This document shows, in pieces, positions 39,966 to 51,817 of a stretch of 64,000 nucleotides of DNA. The notes below the pieces were generated by a model. The model was not told the DNA's origin. It was given only the letters and a program-made list of their open reading frames with translations, and ran no database searches. This DNA comes from Lingula anatina (Eukaryota > Brachiopoda > Lingulata > Lingulida > Lingulidae), in assembly GCF_001039355.2 (NCBI RefSeq), contig NW_019774736.1, positions 1,068,501 to 1,132,500 of the forward strand, in the 5' to 3' direction. The number at the start of each line of letters is the position of its first letter. The stretch's first letter is position 1. A program made the position numbers and the translations under genes.

Positions 39966-41638
39966 TTCCTGCAAATACGAAGGAAAACTTTTAATTAGTA
40001 TGTTAATTACTACAAGCCGTTTCACAATTTAAATTTTAATAAAACAGCACTAATTATGAAAAAGTCATCAAAATGATCATAAACATTATTTTTATATTGC
40101 TTTTATTTCCACAATTTTATAAATTTTATACTGTACTGGTTACGAGAAAATAATCAAAATGATAATAATCGTAATTTTTATGTTGCTTTTGTTACAGTAA
40201 GGTATACCTACAAGTGTATTGTGGACTTCCAAGGGGGTAAGACTCGATAACACCTGTTCATTGTAAATTGTTGACAAAGAAATCGACACGTGATTTTTAA
40301 AGCCAAGGAATATCTTGCTATAGATAACTCTGATAATCTGAAGTCTATATTCTATATTTTAAAGTGAACATTATTATTTATCCAGTTCTATTATACAAAG
40401 ATAATAAAAAAAATTGAATCTCATACTGAATCTTACTTGAAACGGAGGTCACGATGGTTCGACCCTGTCACAAGGGCATCGACGGGTGAACTGAAACTGA
40501 GTTGTTACCGGTATCACCGGTATTTCCGTTTCAAGTAAGATACAGTATAAGATGAAATTGTCTCATTATCTTAGTAATTCTATATGTAATTCTAAAAGAT
40601 TTGAGAGAAATAGGACTAATGCCTAGTCACTAAGGTAAACTAAATCAAATCAAAAACCTTAATTTTATAGTGGGCGCAACATCTATTCCAGACAGTTACT
40701 ATGATCTAGTGACCCGCACGGACGGTTATGGCTCTATCAGTGGATTAAACCCGTCATGGGCAATATCTGCTAGCTTCACAGGCGGGTCTAGAAGCACTGG
40801 TGCCTGTGCCCGACAGGCTTTGGCGAAGATTGATTTTAACGCCGGTGCCGGAAAGAAACTACGTATTGATATGTGTTTTAAGACCCCCTCCGGCAAGAAC
40901 TTTAACATCGGAGACTCCATCAGTAACAATGGCTATGGTAAGTGATTATATTATATCAGAGAAAAGCGTATCATGATTGTTGGTTCAATAAGTACGACCG
41001 TTCAGTTAACATTCACATTTTGTCCCCATATTTTGGAAGTACTGTTTATACAGTATGCACGTTTATTTAATTCATTTCAAATTTCACTGGGACTATAACA
41101 TTCAGTTCCAAGATAAGAAATGTATGTGTGCATACTTTGATATTAATACATCTGGTATTTCCCCCATTTGTGCAGAATAATGCATTACGAATAATTGAAA
41201 TAAGTTACATATTGTCGATCAATTATGAGAGCATTTTTATCTACTTTACTTTTTACTATATTGATATTTCATTCTTCATCAGCCGGAGACAGCAATCACC
41301 AGCGAAATGATGCCGAAATCCAAAATGACGGAACAAAGTTCCTTGCCTTCAGTCACGACGACTATGGCTCTGACAGAACTCTAGTAGACGCTCCTGACAC
41401 TATCCAGCCGTACAGTTCGTTCAGTGTGGAGATCGGAGACAACTACGTGGGTTGGGATAACTACAAAGTCATTCGATCTCTCAACTCTACAGGACTTTTT
41501 GCTTTAAACGGCCAAGCAGATAAAGGACCTAGAAATCCGGGTCCTAACTACGATATCTTCATGGGGATGAACCGAGTTGTCCACGGAGCTTACCGAAAAG
41601 GCACGGGTCTGTGCGCTGTTGGGTTTAAGTGGCTCTAA
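39825..41638 (+). CDS. Secreted protein of unrecognised family, 251 aa
   Basis: Four exons join in frame: 39825..39918, 40198..40236, 40671..40937 and 41283..41638. The protein begins with a signal peptide (MDRQLSGLCLLVMLFGSCKA). The mature part is soluble, rich in Gly, Asp, Asn and Tyr, with few cysteines (one in exon 2, two in exon 3 and one near the C-terminus). Visible strings are VRYTYKCIVDFQG, then LRIDMCFKTPSGKNFNIGDS, FLAFSHDDYGSDRTL, DNYVGWDNYKVIRSL and a terminal CAVGFKWL. All inner exon boundaries are phase 1. There is no transmembrane segment after the leader. A poly(A) signal AATAAA is at 41792. The in-frame TTG upstream of the ATG is not used. I do not recognise the family; a beta-rich extracellular domain is a guess. 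It is a real gene by splice and frame continuity. Confidence 0.85.
40411..40560. mobile_element. ACTTGAAACGGA-type MITE in intron 2
   Basis: The left arm (AAATTGAATCTCATACTGAA then TCTTACTTGAAACGGA) and the inverse of the right arm (from TCCGTTTCAAGTAAGATAC to AAATTG) agree over about 35 bp. The element is about 150 bp and non-coding. Confidence 0.75.
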
Positions 41639-42189
41639 ATATAGACGCAAATTTTTATAATGATAAAAAAAGATTTTTGATTTTTCACTTCTGTATTTGT
41701 ATACTTTAGTTGAATTATAAATGATATTACTTTCTAAAATTCTTGAAAATTCCTGGCTCTGATCTTCATTTTTAATGTTACCCTAATGAGCAATAAACAG
41801 CGAGACCTACTCTATGAGTTTTTTCTTAAAAAAAAAGAGAAATGTGCGGGACCTTTTTATCTCACTTTTTCTTCACAAAATGTGTCAAATGTAACTTAGG
41901 CAATTGAAACTACCACAGTGATTGCATCTGAAACAATTTATAAGCAGACCTACATGTAAATAAGTTTAAATATGAAGACTGGCAAAATATTACTTCAATA
42001 TCCAAACTCTGAACCCCTGACAGTCCAGTTTCCAGTTCCAGACTTTTGTGTAAATACAAAGCCAATAAAATACTGAAAAATAAGTCAACATCATATGCCC
42101 AAGGGATAAGCCACTACAAAACATGCCTTAGTGATCAGGATAAAGTGGACAATTGTGCCCATGGATATATAACTATGGTACATAAAGTC

Positions 42190-42440
42190 CTAAAGCGTTG
42201 ATTACATTTTCACGGGCGCCGTGCGATGAAATTGTCAGAACAATTTTTTTTTTTTTTTTTGAAATCGTAAGGCTACGTCGAGTATGTCTACATTAAATGG
42301 CCTTAAATACGTACGATTCCGTGCGACTTCGCACGGCCACCGTCAAACTCCGCTCTGACGCCGTGCGAAAGGGTATCACGGGAAGTATACCGTACGGGCA
42401 GTATACCGTACGGCCATCGCATTTCAAATGTAATCTAGGT
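42190..42440. mobile_element. GC-rich inverted-repeat element
   Basis: Imperfect ends AGCGTTGATTACATTTTCAC and the inverse of TTTCAAATGTAATCTAGG enclose a GC-rich core. The core has a perfect 8-bp stem with 2-base loop, CCGTGCGACTTCGCACGG, and a direct repeat AGTATACCGTACGG. Base composition differs sharply from the AT-rich surroundings. Confidence 0.6.
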
Positions 42441-43264
42441 TCAAGTTTTCTTGATCTACTGACAGTTAAAAAGAACTGTCCAAAATTTATATAATAACAT
42501 GAGAATCCTTATTAAACGGGAGACTGCTTGCAGATATAATTATCAACCTTGGGATAATTTTTGAACAAAGGTAAAAAGCATATCCTCCTTGGCAGAGGTA
42601 ATAATAGGATTATGCCAAAATTTCTACTTAACCCTAAAAACCAACTTTACTCATGGGAAGAAAATGGTTTTATCCAAATTAAGAACTGCAGCAAAGAAAA
42701 AAAAAGCAATAACTAATCTGAAACAGATATAAAACAACAGTTTTAATTCTATAGGAATGGATACAAACATTCTAGTAATCAGGATTTCAACAATATTTAA
42801 TATTTTTAACGCAAATATAAGAAAAATGTGTTATTTGTAATACCATTTTTAATTTGACAATTTTACAGTCATATGATTTTTTTAGTATTCTTAACACATT
42901 CTTAAGATAAATAATGTTTCCTTTAAATTGGATACAAACATTTGCTGTTATACAGTGAATTATCAATCATCATATTTGGCAAGGAATGCAAAATAATAAC
43001 TTTGATGTAACTTAACTTACAATTTCTGGAAAAAATCACAAATCTGATATGTTTATAGACTTGCATCAGATAATATACAGAATGTCAAGTAGATCAGATT
43101 GTTTGTGTAACATATGTATGGAAACCTAACCTATATATACTCTTAAATGCAAAAAACTGAGATAATCCCTAACAACTCACTTGAGAAGAGGTTGATAAAT
43201 ATCAGGATTGGTGTAGTAACAATTTATCTGAATTTCAAACAACATACTACATGTCTTCCCCTCT

Positions 43265-43490
43265 AAACTTATAGACTTCCAGTCTTATGCACTTTCCAAC
43301 CTTCTCTGGCTATCTTTTTAAGTACTGCTGGAAAAATTCTGGGTTGTCAATCTGCCCCTTCATTATGGCACTCTTGATGGCCTCTGGGCCTTCAAAACAG
43401 GTCCCCTTGATAACCCCTTTGCGCATAGGGAAAAGAAAAAGTCACAAGAAGCAAGATCAGGTGAATAAGCAGGTTATTCCAGCATGATGA
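43265..43490 (-). pseudogene. Mariner-like transposase C-terminal remnant
   Basis: The minus-strand reading gives FLFPMRKGVIKGTCFEGPEA and then AIMKGQIDNPEFFQQYLKR, a stop, and EKVGKCI. This is the pattern of the end of mariner-family transposases (FLFPxLKxxLKGxRF ... W..CI). Broken by stops. Confidence 0.65.
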
Positions 43491-43500
43491 TGTACTTATG

Positions 43501-43553
43501 CAGGCCCATAGCCAGTAATTAAAAAAAAAAAAAAAAAACTGGCTATGGGCCTG
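43501..43553. mobile_element. Minimal CAGGCCC-type MITE, 53 bp
   Basis: CAGGCCCATAGCCAGT, an A-run, and the exact inverse end ACTGGCTATGGGCCTG, flanked by the direct repeat TTATG. It is a hairpin with almost no interior. Confidence 0.85.
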
Positions 43554-45273
43554 TTATGGTCACAGTACACAATCTAAAAAGTTCTTTAATAATATGATTC
43601 TTGAATATAATTTAACACATCTAATTAAATTCTGTTGTTATCATTATAAGTTTATATAATATTTCTTGGATAACACTGAAAAGCATCATATTCGGGCAGT
43701 AAACCATCCAATTATTACAGTCAAATACAAGAATATTACTTCTGAAAAAATATCTTTTGAAGTGTTTCATTGATTATACAACCAACTGTAATTGAAGAAA
43801 ATGTATATGTCTACCCTACCTGTACCATTACATTTTAATCAACTATATATACAATTTCATAGTAAACATTCATTAAAATGAATTACATTCTCGTGTGGAT
43901 ACTTGGATATCAATACATCTTAATCTAGAATAAATCAAACTTGCAGTCAGATTATTACACCCAACTCACTAAATATATCTGTTGATTCCATACTACAGGC
44001 ATGATGGTAGGTTAAATGCTTCCAAAATTTAGGGTTATCAACTGTCAACAATCTACCTAGTTTCAAGGTCATGATCAAGCAAATAAAATTGCAGACAGGC
44101 AATTCATTTGACATGTATAAATGCAAATATCACACACAAGAGCCAAGATAGACAAGTGTTAACAGTTACATGTATGAATTGAACTATTGGAAGGGCAAAT
44201 TTCAACTGCTGTAGCCATGTTGAAACAACTTATTGCACATATTAGCATATTTCACATATTTTATACTTCTTTATTTACATATTATGAGCTGGGCATCTGG
44301 GTTAAGCAATGGTGTTATGTTTTCCTAGAATCACCTCAATTTACCCCAACCTTCTCTTTATCAGTGACAACTGTCTGCTTCCAACATCTGACCTTCACCA
44401 TACTTAAAGGTATCTAATACTTGATTTTTGCACCAAATCTAATTTACCTCACCATTTTTTTCCTTTTCATAAATCATAGCTTTACCCTATCCTTACACTT
44501 GGATTCAATGTTTTTCTCCCATTTTCAATATAATTAATAAGCCCTGAACACTTCACAATCGATTTAGACTGTTTTCCTAACATATCAGAAGAAAACACTG
44601 ACATCAGGCATTTTTAATTGAAGGTATTTATCACTTTATTAAATTAAGGTTTAAATTGGGGGAAATTTACAGGATATCTAGACTTAAAAATATTACACTG
44701 AGGCATTTTCAAAAATGTACAGTATATTTTTAAACTGTTATCAGGCCTATCACAATAGCCACATTTAAATAGAGCTGCAGTCAATGTACTGAAAATACAA
44801 CACACTAGCAAAAATATCAAATATCTGTGAATAAGATTTGGTCACATTCAGATAACCATATCTGTATGGAATACATTAAAATATAATTAAATAATTTAAA
44901 CAAATCAGTTGCCATCTGATATTAATTTGGTTTGCTCTTGGGTTAATTTTTTAGTTTCCAATTAGGTAGACTACAGTTAAATCATTTCATCCAACAACTG
45001 TCAAAAAATTCAAGCATATTTCTAAGTAGATAATGTAGTACTCCAACTGAATATACAAAACACTTTTCATATAACCTTGAGGAACCTGTTAGATCCCGCT
45101 CTTGCCATCTTCTTCTGAAACCAAAAGCGTATTGTTCCTTTGGAAGCCCAATGGCTGACAGACAGATACCAATTCAGTCTAGTGAAGCTCAGAACCCAGA
45201 TTTGAAGTAGAGCAGGTGGTGCTAGTTAACAAGACAGTCCATGTCTGAGGCTGAGGCTGCGGGTACACATACA

Positions 45274-48200
45274 CTAGGCCAGCTTTCCTGATGGAGGAGG
45301 AGGTGGTAATAGAGGAACAGGCTGTGCGGTTTGTGGTGCTCCAAACTGCTGTGGCTGGTACTGCTGGCCTTGCTGACTAGTGGCTGGTATATAAAAAAAT
45401 ATGGTAAATGATTCACTGTTTATTATTTTAAAAAGTGACAGACAATGTTCACCAAATAATGCTTCAGAAGTTCAAGTACCCTCTACCAGGGCGACTGATA
45501 GATTTTTACAGATATTCACAGATATGTCTCTAGCTAGATAGATGGTCATTTTGGGCTGAAGTCACCCTGTTGAGGAATCTCAAGGCTGATTACATGGCTG
45601 GTAATTGTTTACATAACTGCTCAGGCACTGCCACTTAGCAGATCCAGTCTAAGTCTGCCTGACAGCAATCAAGACAGTTAATTGCTCTGACCTTAATCAC
45701 TTGCTCTTCTGAGACAGATAAAAATAGCCCCCTATGAATAGCTTGTTACTTCAGAGTGAGGCTAACTGAGGAATCCCCTGAAGTAGTTGTAGAGGTATAT
45801 AAATACTGGTGCAGTAGCAGCCTGAGAGCATTAGTATTGAACGAGAAGAAGCAGATCAGATACTAAGAAAATTTTGGGCTTTTGTAGGGGTGACAGAACA
45901 TCAATTTGTAGCAGTGAGTGCTGCACTCAGTGGGAAGGATGTGCATGTTGGCATTCCTACAGGAGGTGGGGAAAAGCCTATCCAGCTGCTTCCATTTCTA
46001 GAAGAGTCCATGCCAAATGTCCCCTCTAACGTGACCACTTTCAAAGAACTTGTGTACGGCCCACTCTTTGGTCCCACTACAATTGAACTCTTGAGTCTAA
46101 ATCAAAGATATATTTATTTCAGAAGATTAGATTTTACCTGAATCACGTTGCTTTAACCTACGGGTGCACTGTACACGTACTAATGTCACAGTTCTCTCCC
46201 TGTGAATATCTGCAAAAATCTATCAGTCACCCTGGTAGAGGGTACTTCAGAAGTAACAGGAAATATAAATAACATTGACTGAAAAGCAATTATCAGTTGC
46301 TTCTGTCTAAAATGGAACATTTATCACCTGAGAACTGACATTCAAAACCCAACATTCCTCCCCCCCCCCCAAAAACTTTGTGAAATTGGTTTCAACCATA
46401 ACCTCAAGGAAGCAGATTTGATAACAAACACCCCTTGCAAACCTACTGTAATAAGGCAACTGCAGTCAAGTGTCGAAAGCCATTTTAGTAAAACCAAATA
46501 AAAATGTAATTTAAACAAGAAACTGAAAATAGGAAATGGGTTGTCTGTAACCCTATGAAACCCAATGCAAGTCAGTACTTGCTTTTCTTAAAATTTTATC
46601 ATATTCCCAGTTAAATGAAAGACATCAAAATATATACTAAATCTCACCAACTGCTTCTGAATAGGTAGGTGGCTGAGTCGGTTCCATCTGTTGTGCTCTG
46701 TGTTGTGCCTCTGCCTCCTGCTGCAGTCTAACTTGTTCTGCATGCTGTCTAAGGGCCTGTTGGGCTTGCTGCAGTGCTTGGCTGTCAGTTTCTACAGAAC
46801 AATTTAGTATGTATATCAATCTTTTTATGATTTCAAGATATACAGAAACTGTTCACAAAATGCTTGAAAGTTGCACTGGAAAAACTGATGAAGATACCTT
46901 TTCTGGTAAAAGGGACAAAGTGTCTAAGTAGACAAATTTCTGAATTATCCTGAAATTTTACCAAAATCCATCCTTAAAGGGATAATAACTCTTCGTTTCG
47001 GCAAAAAAATGAATTTTCCTGGAGTAAACAACAATTTTCCCATACTTACCAATGGTTAATGAATCCATTTTCACATTCAAAGTTAGTCCCTGGTTTTTTT
47101 CTAAAAAGTTTGGTTTTTTGTTAAAATCTCTTAAGAGATTTTAACAGAGTATAGCCATCAGTGGAGGTCACGTGGTCTAAAGACAAGCTCACATATCAGA
47201 ATAATAGCTATAACTGCCGTTTTTGTGGTAAAACAGAATATATTATATTTCTAAGAGTTATTCACAATGTTTTTATTGTGAAATATAGATCTTTTACGAA
47301 GTGTTATTATCCCTTTAACACACTTCCTTAAAAGTACACAAGCAACTTCTTGTTTAATTTATCTGTGGACAAGCAATAGTTGATAATTTTTTTGATGGAT
47401 AATTATTAATGTCACTAAAAATATTTTAATTCATCCCCTCCTGACAAACCTTGCCACCTGTCATCCATCTTAACACACTGAAATTGGGTGATCGAAGTGA
47501 TGGTGGAATTTGAAAATCCCATGCTTAAACCGCCAAATAATTGTTAATAACTTTTTTATGTTCCAACACCGTAACAGAGTGTGAGGATAGGGGATCAAAG
47601 GTTGATTAGTGAGAAAAAATAAAAATAAAAAGGTTAGCCACACAAAAATTTGCAACAATAATTACAAATTTTTTACTTTTTTGCTGAGCATGAACAGCTT
47701 CTTTGTTCAGGCCCGTAGCCAGCAATTTCAAAAGGGGGGTTCTTTTTCTGAAAAAGTGGACCTTTTTCCTTAAAAACTTCATGTACCTAGATCAAATTTT
47801 ACCCAGAGTGGCCCTTTTCCCCAGCAAAAGGGGGGGTTTTTTCGCCCCCCCCCCCCCCCCCCCTGGCTACGGGCCTGTTTGTTTATATATATAGGGTAGA
47901 GGGTGCAACTTTCTGTGTCCAATCTATTTTCACAGGGACAAAATGTTAGATTATATATAATTATCTAAATTGTTGAGGGAAGAAAAAACATTCTTACGGG
48001 GTGCAATATCCACCACCCGTCCCCTTGATAAAGGTGTCCTCATAACTATGGGGGATGCAATGTCATGCATGATGTCAGTAACTGTGGATGCCCTGTGAAT
48101 CTGAAAAAAAATTACAAAAATACAATAAAAAGTTTGGGGCTGTTAACTAGCAAACCAACAAAATTAAAACATAACTTTCTTGGCAGAGGTAGTAATGCTT

Positions 48201-51200
48201 TAGAAGTACAGATGTATAAAATGGATGGATAAAAAAGTCCTGTACCCTTGACTTTAATAACTCATATATCCTTGTGAGGGATCAATTAAATTTCATTCAA
48301 TACTACTTTATATTACCTCTCACTCACAAGTTTCAAATTCTTAAGCTTAATATAATCCATGTAATGATCAATTAAAGAATTGTAAATCTATGCATCAAAA
48401 CTTGCATGCACCAGAGGCAATATCTTTTTTAAATTTTGTCCACTACATGTATCAATGCCAATTTTTGAACAACCTGATTTTAAAATTTGGATTATTTTTT
48501 AAGTTAATGAAAATATTAACTCAAATTCATCATAAAGAACACAAAACATATATAATATTTTTGTCTGCAAGAAGTAAAATGTAATAATTACAAAAATATG
48601 TTAATCTGATTTTAGTGCTTGTTTTTGTACTTCCAAAACTTTGCTTTTACCCTCACTAGCGCAAAGCCACGAGATACCTTGTAACCAAGTGTTCTGTCAA
48701 AAATGTTAATATTTCAAAAACACTTTTTCAACACTATAATGGGGGTATAGAAGTTTTATAGTGTTAATTTCTATTAAAGTGGTCATTTCGTGATGCATTT
48801 CAGCCCTAAAATAATTCTGCTAACCAACAATTAAAGACATTGTTCAAGAAAAAAGGTGGCAGCCTTCCTTACCATATAACAGGGAGCAGACATCAGCCAG
48901 CACACATTACAGAGTACTGCCCAGATAACATTGCAATCAAAGCAGTGTTGGTACTTTGTGTGGTTGGTGATGTACAGGCGGGTATATTTGCTCTTTGTAT
49001 TGGAACGTGAACATCCACTGTCCACATCAAGAATCTCAGCATACCAACGCTCTAGGGTTGGGCCGAGGTCAAACTGTGAAAGAACAAACAAGACTGTACC
49101 TTTAAGTATGAGTTAATTAGTTTTTAAAACAGCCAGTTGTCAGATCTGAATAAAGAATGTGGTAAGACAATGACAATTTGAGACTGTTTGGTGTGTGGTA
49201 TGGCACTGAGTCACTTGTTTCATAATGCTGCTGACAATGTTAGAGGTGCTAAACAATGCGTTTGATGTAGGCCTGATATTAGTGCTGTTGTTTTCCTTAT
49301 GGACAGATATTGAAAGTCATATGTATTTTCATTTTTTTATTTGCGAAAACAGATTCCAATTCTATCCTTCACAAATAATTACACACAAATCCTACCTCAA
49401 GACAAAACTTTTTACCCTGGCTGAGTTCGTTCATGGCTTCTTCAAACTTTGGTTCCATTTGATGTCTAATCTGTGGGTGAAGGGTGTTGATAAGAACTGC
49501 AAAATCACCTGAAATAGAAACAACAAATGTTGTTGTTCTAGACTTACTTTTCCTATAGATTTAAGAACTAAAAGCTGTAGTGTCCTAGAATGTCTGACAA
49601 AAATGAGGTAAAATAAGTGACTTTCCCCTCTAGCCTAACTTAGTGCAGTCGATTTTGAAAAACAGTATTTATGTATATGTAAAAAACAAAATTGATAAGA
49701 GGGTCCATTTGTGTAAAAAAATTGACAATGTGAAATTATATAAATTGCAAAGTGCACTGTGTTCACAAAAAGGAAAACGTATTTTCGTTCATGTCCAGTT
49801 TTTCTCGTGTCTGCTGCCATGCTTTTGCCCAGATTAGTTTATACAATTACTCTTACTTACCCATATACACACACCTATCATTATAAGAAGTATAATCAAA
49901 TGTAACAATTCCATGATATTTTTTACCTCTCCAACGTGTCCTTACTCTGACCAGACCATAATCTTCCACCTTCACATGTTCAGTATAAACACGCATGAAC
50001 AAAGGCTTGCTGAACAACTCTTCACGAACCTGAACAAGGTCATCAATTGTTTCAACATGAAGAAGTCTGGAATGAAAAAACAATGATTTGAATACTAATC
50101 TTTTACCAAGCAGTGTTACCTAGAATTATTCTATTTGGCCAGTTCAGCTTTTTGAAGTTTAGGCAAAGTGACGCAACAAGTAGCCCTTTGCTGACACTAG
50201 AATCCAACATTCAAACCACTCAAAAAGTAATAAAATATGACACAAATTACCACAGGCTGGAACAAATTCATCAAGATTTGAGATATTCATTAGTTCAGTC
50301 ATATTTCTATTTTGTTCCACATACTTACACAGAAAAGGGGGTGATGGAAACCTGGGTGACATTTTTCCCTTACCAGGGAGAATTTTGTTCATTAACTATT
50401 CACAGATATAGCACTGGCTATTAATGATCCAACAGAGTAAGAATAAAGTTTTGTTTTGCCTTAATACATTGTCAATAAACAATCTGTCATCACTAAAAGA
50501 TGCCTTGAACAGTTTTGTCTAGTAGCATGGTAGCTCTCTCTCTCTCTCTCTTTTATATATATATATATATATATATTCCCAGATTATCCATCATAACTGA
50601 TTTGGATGCCTGTAGATCCATTTAAGAAACAACAATTAAGAAGCTATGTATTTTAAAGAAGTTTGGAACAACCAATTTTATGAAATCTTGTATGAATTGA
50701 TAGCAAAATCATTTTTAGTGCATTGCGCTGTATTGCACAATTAAGACCCAACTCCAGTACCAGTATATCTGTCTGTTTCATATTCAACTCTTTTTTAACG
50801 TAAAAGAAATACTATACATGAAGATATGTCATATTTTGGCAAATATTACTTAGATGTCAAACTAAAAGATCAAAATCAGTTAAGTGTTTATAATATATAT
50901 ATATATCAGTGTGACAGCAAAGTGTGTCTGTGGCAAGCTACCGGGGCTCTTGTACATACCTTGCCTCTGCATTACTCTGTCCTCCATTTGANATATATTC
51001 CTAGATTATCCATCATAACTGATTTGGATGCCTGTAGATCCATTTAAGAAACAACAATTAAGAAGCTATGTATTTTAAAGAAGTTTGGAACAACCAATTT
51101 TATGAAATCTTGTATGAATTGATAGCAAAATCATTTTTAGTGCATTGCGCTGTATTGCGCAATTAAGACCCAACTCCAGTACCAGTATATCTGTCTGTTT

Positions 51201-51309
51201 CATATTCAACTCTTTTTTAACGTAAAAGAAATACTATACATGAAGATATGTCATATTTTGGCAAATATTACTTAGATGTCAAACTAAAAGATCAAAATCA
51301 GTTAAGTGT

Positions 51310-51389
<80 letters not shown>

Positions 51390-51817
51390 AATTAAAAATA
51401 CCAGTACAAGGCATTAGTCTTTTATTCTTTATATCAATTTTTAAAGCAATTAACTTATATCTATTCAATTGAATGGATTTGTTTATTTATTTATTACTTT
51501 TCATCGATTCACTTATTTATCTCATTCATTGATTTGTAGAATGGCATTTAAAGGTCTTTTTAGGTTGTCTCTAGAGCCATTTAAAACAGATCAGTGTGAC
51601 AGCAAAGTGTGTCTGTGGCAAGCTACCGGGGCTCTTGTACATACCTTGCCTCTGCATTACTCTGTCCTCCATTTGAAGATGTGTTTTGAAGAAATTTTAC
51701 TCGGTTTGGGTCGTATGTCAGCCTGCCAGGGGTTGGGGCAAATAGTCCGTACATGAGAGGTGGGTCAACGATGAATTCTGACCAGGAAATGGCCGTAACT
51801 GGTGCAACAGCCGCCAT
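45274..51817 (-). CDS. One-pass membrane protein with PPxY motif, family not recognised
   Basis: Seven exons join in frame to 349 residues: 51645..51817, 49861..50066, 49396..49508, 48873..49073, 47998..48100, 46648..46791 and 45274..45383. Residues 1-210 are a folded, mostly soluble region (TLERWYAEILDVDSG, YTRLYITNHTKYQHCFDC). Residues about 212-231 are a Cys-rich hydrophobic segment (NVIWAVLCNVCWLMSAPCYM), the likely membrane anchor. Then come a short basic stretch and a Gln/Ala-rich coiled-coil-like region (about 268-300). Next is PPTY at 306-309, the ligand of WW domains such as those of NEDD4-type ubiquitin ligases. The tail is a Gln/Pro-rich poly-Pro sequence ending GKLA. The topology and a link to ubiquitin ligases are inference. 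The introns host at least three transposons. I do not know the name of this family; splice sites and length consistency make the gene itself secure. Confidence 0.88.
45472..46245 (+). mobile_element. Inverted-repeat transposon carrying a RecQ-like helicase fragment
   Basis: The ends are TACCCTCTACCAGGGCGACT and its inverse, about 46 bp each. The flanking 9-bp direct repeat is TTCAGAAGT (45463..45471, 46246..46254). Inside, a TATATAAATA box (about 45799) precedes an open frame (45890..46141 and upstream codons) reading LSGKDVHVGIPTGGGEKPIQ. This resembles the Walker A region of RecQ-type helicases (LPTGxGKS), with the motif lysine displaced. The helicase is cut off shortly after. It lies in the last intron of the membrane-protein gene. 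Confidence 0.7.
46978..47314. mobile_element. TTAA-type MITE, 337 bp
   Basis: The ends are AGGGATAATAAC and the exact inverse GTTATTATCCCT, with perfect TTAA on both sides (46974..46977, 47315..47318). Near its centre a perfect 28-bp palindrome lies at 47119..47146 (arms TGTTAAAATCTCTT). It shares interior with 25362..25661. Confidence 0.85.
47708..47877. mobile_element. CAGGCCCGTAGCCAG-type MITE, 170 bp
   Basis: Exact inverted ends CAGGCCCGTAGCCAG / CTGGCTACGGGCCTG are flanked by the direct repeat TTTGTT. A 22-C run near the right end is likely imprecise. Confidence 0.85.
50570..51676. repeat. Probable false duplication around N at 50992
   Basis: Segment 50577..50900 is repeated at 50998..51325, and segment 50906..50991 (part of coding exon 1 and its donor) is repeated at 51592..51676. 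An N lies between the copies at 50992. The pattern A-B-N-A'-B' is what a failed merge at an (AT)n tract gives. The exon 1 piece at 50906 is therefore not annotated as a gene. Confidence 0.8.
51315..51386. repeat. (AT)n microsatellite
   Basis: About 70 bp of uninterrupted AT. The duplicate copy near 50900 has only a short run, consistent with an assembly collapse or break here. Confidence 0.95.

Larger units (their letters stand above)
41798..45273. other. Intergenic region with short transposons
   Basis: No gene is seen. It contains a GC-rich inverted element (42190..42440), a mariner remnant (43265..43490), a minimal MITE (43501..43553) and, towards the right end, the probable 3' UTR of the membrane-protein gene, with TTTATT (AATAAA on minus) at 44635. 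Confidence 0.5.

Noticed and set aside
50906-50991. Extra exon 1 copy of the membrane-protein gene
   Set aside because: It abuts an assembly N and repeats the real exon 1 exactly in order; a false duplication explains it better.
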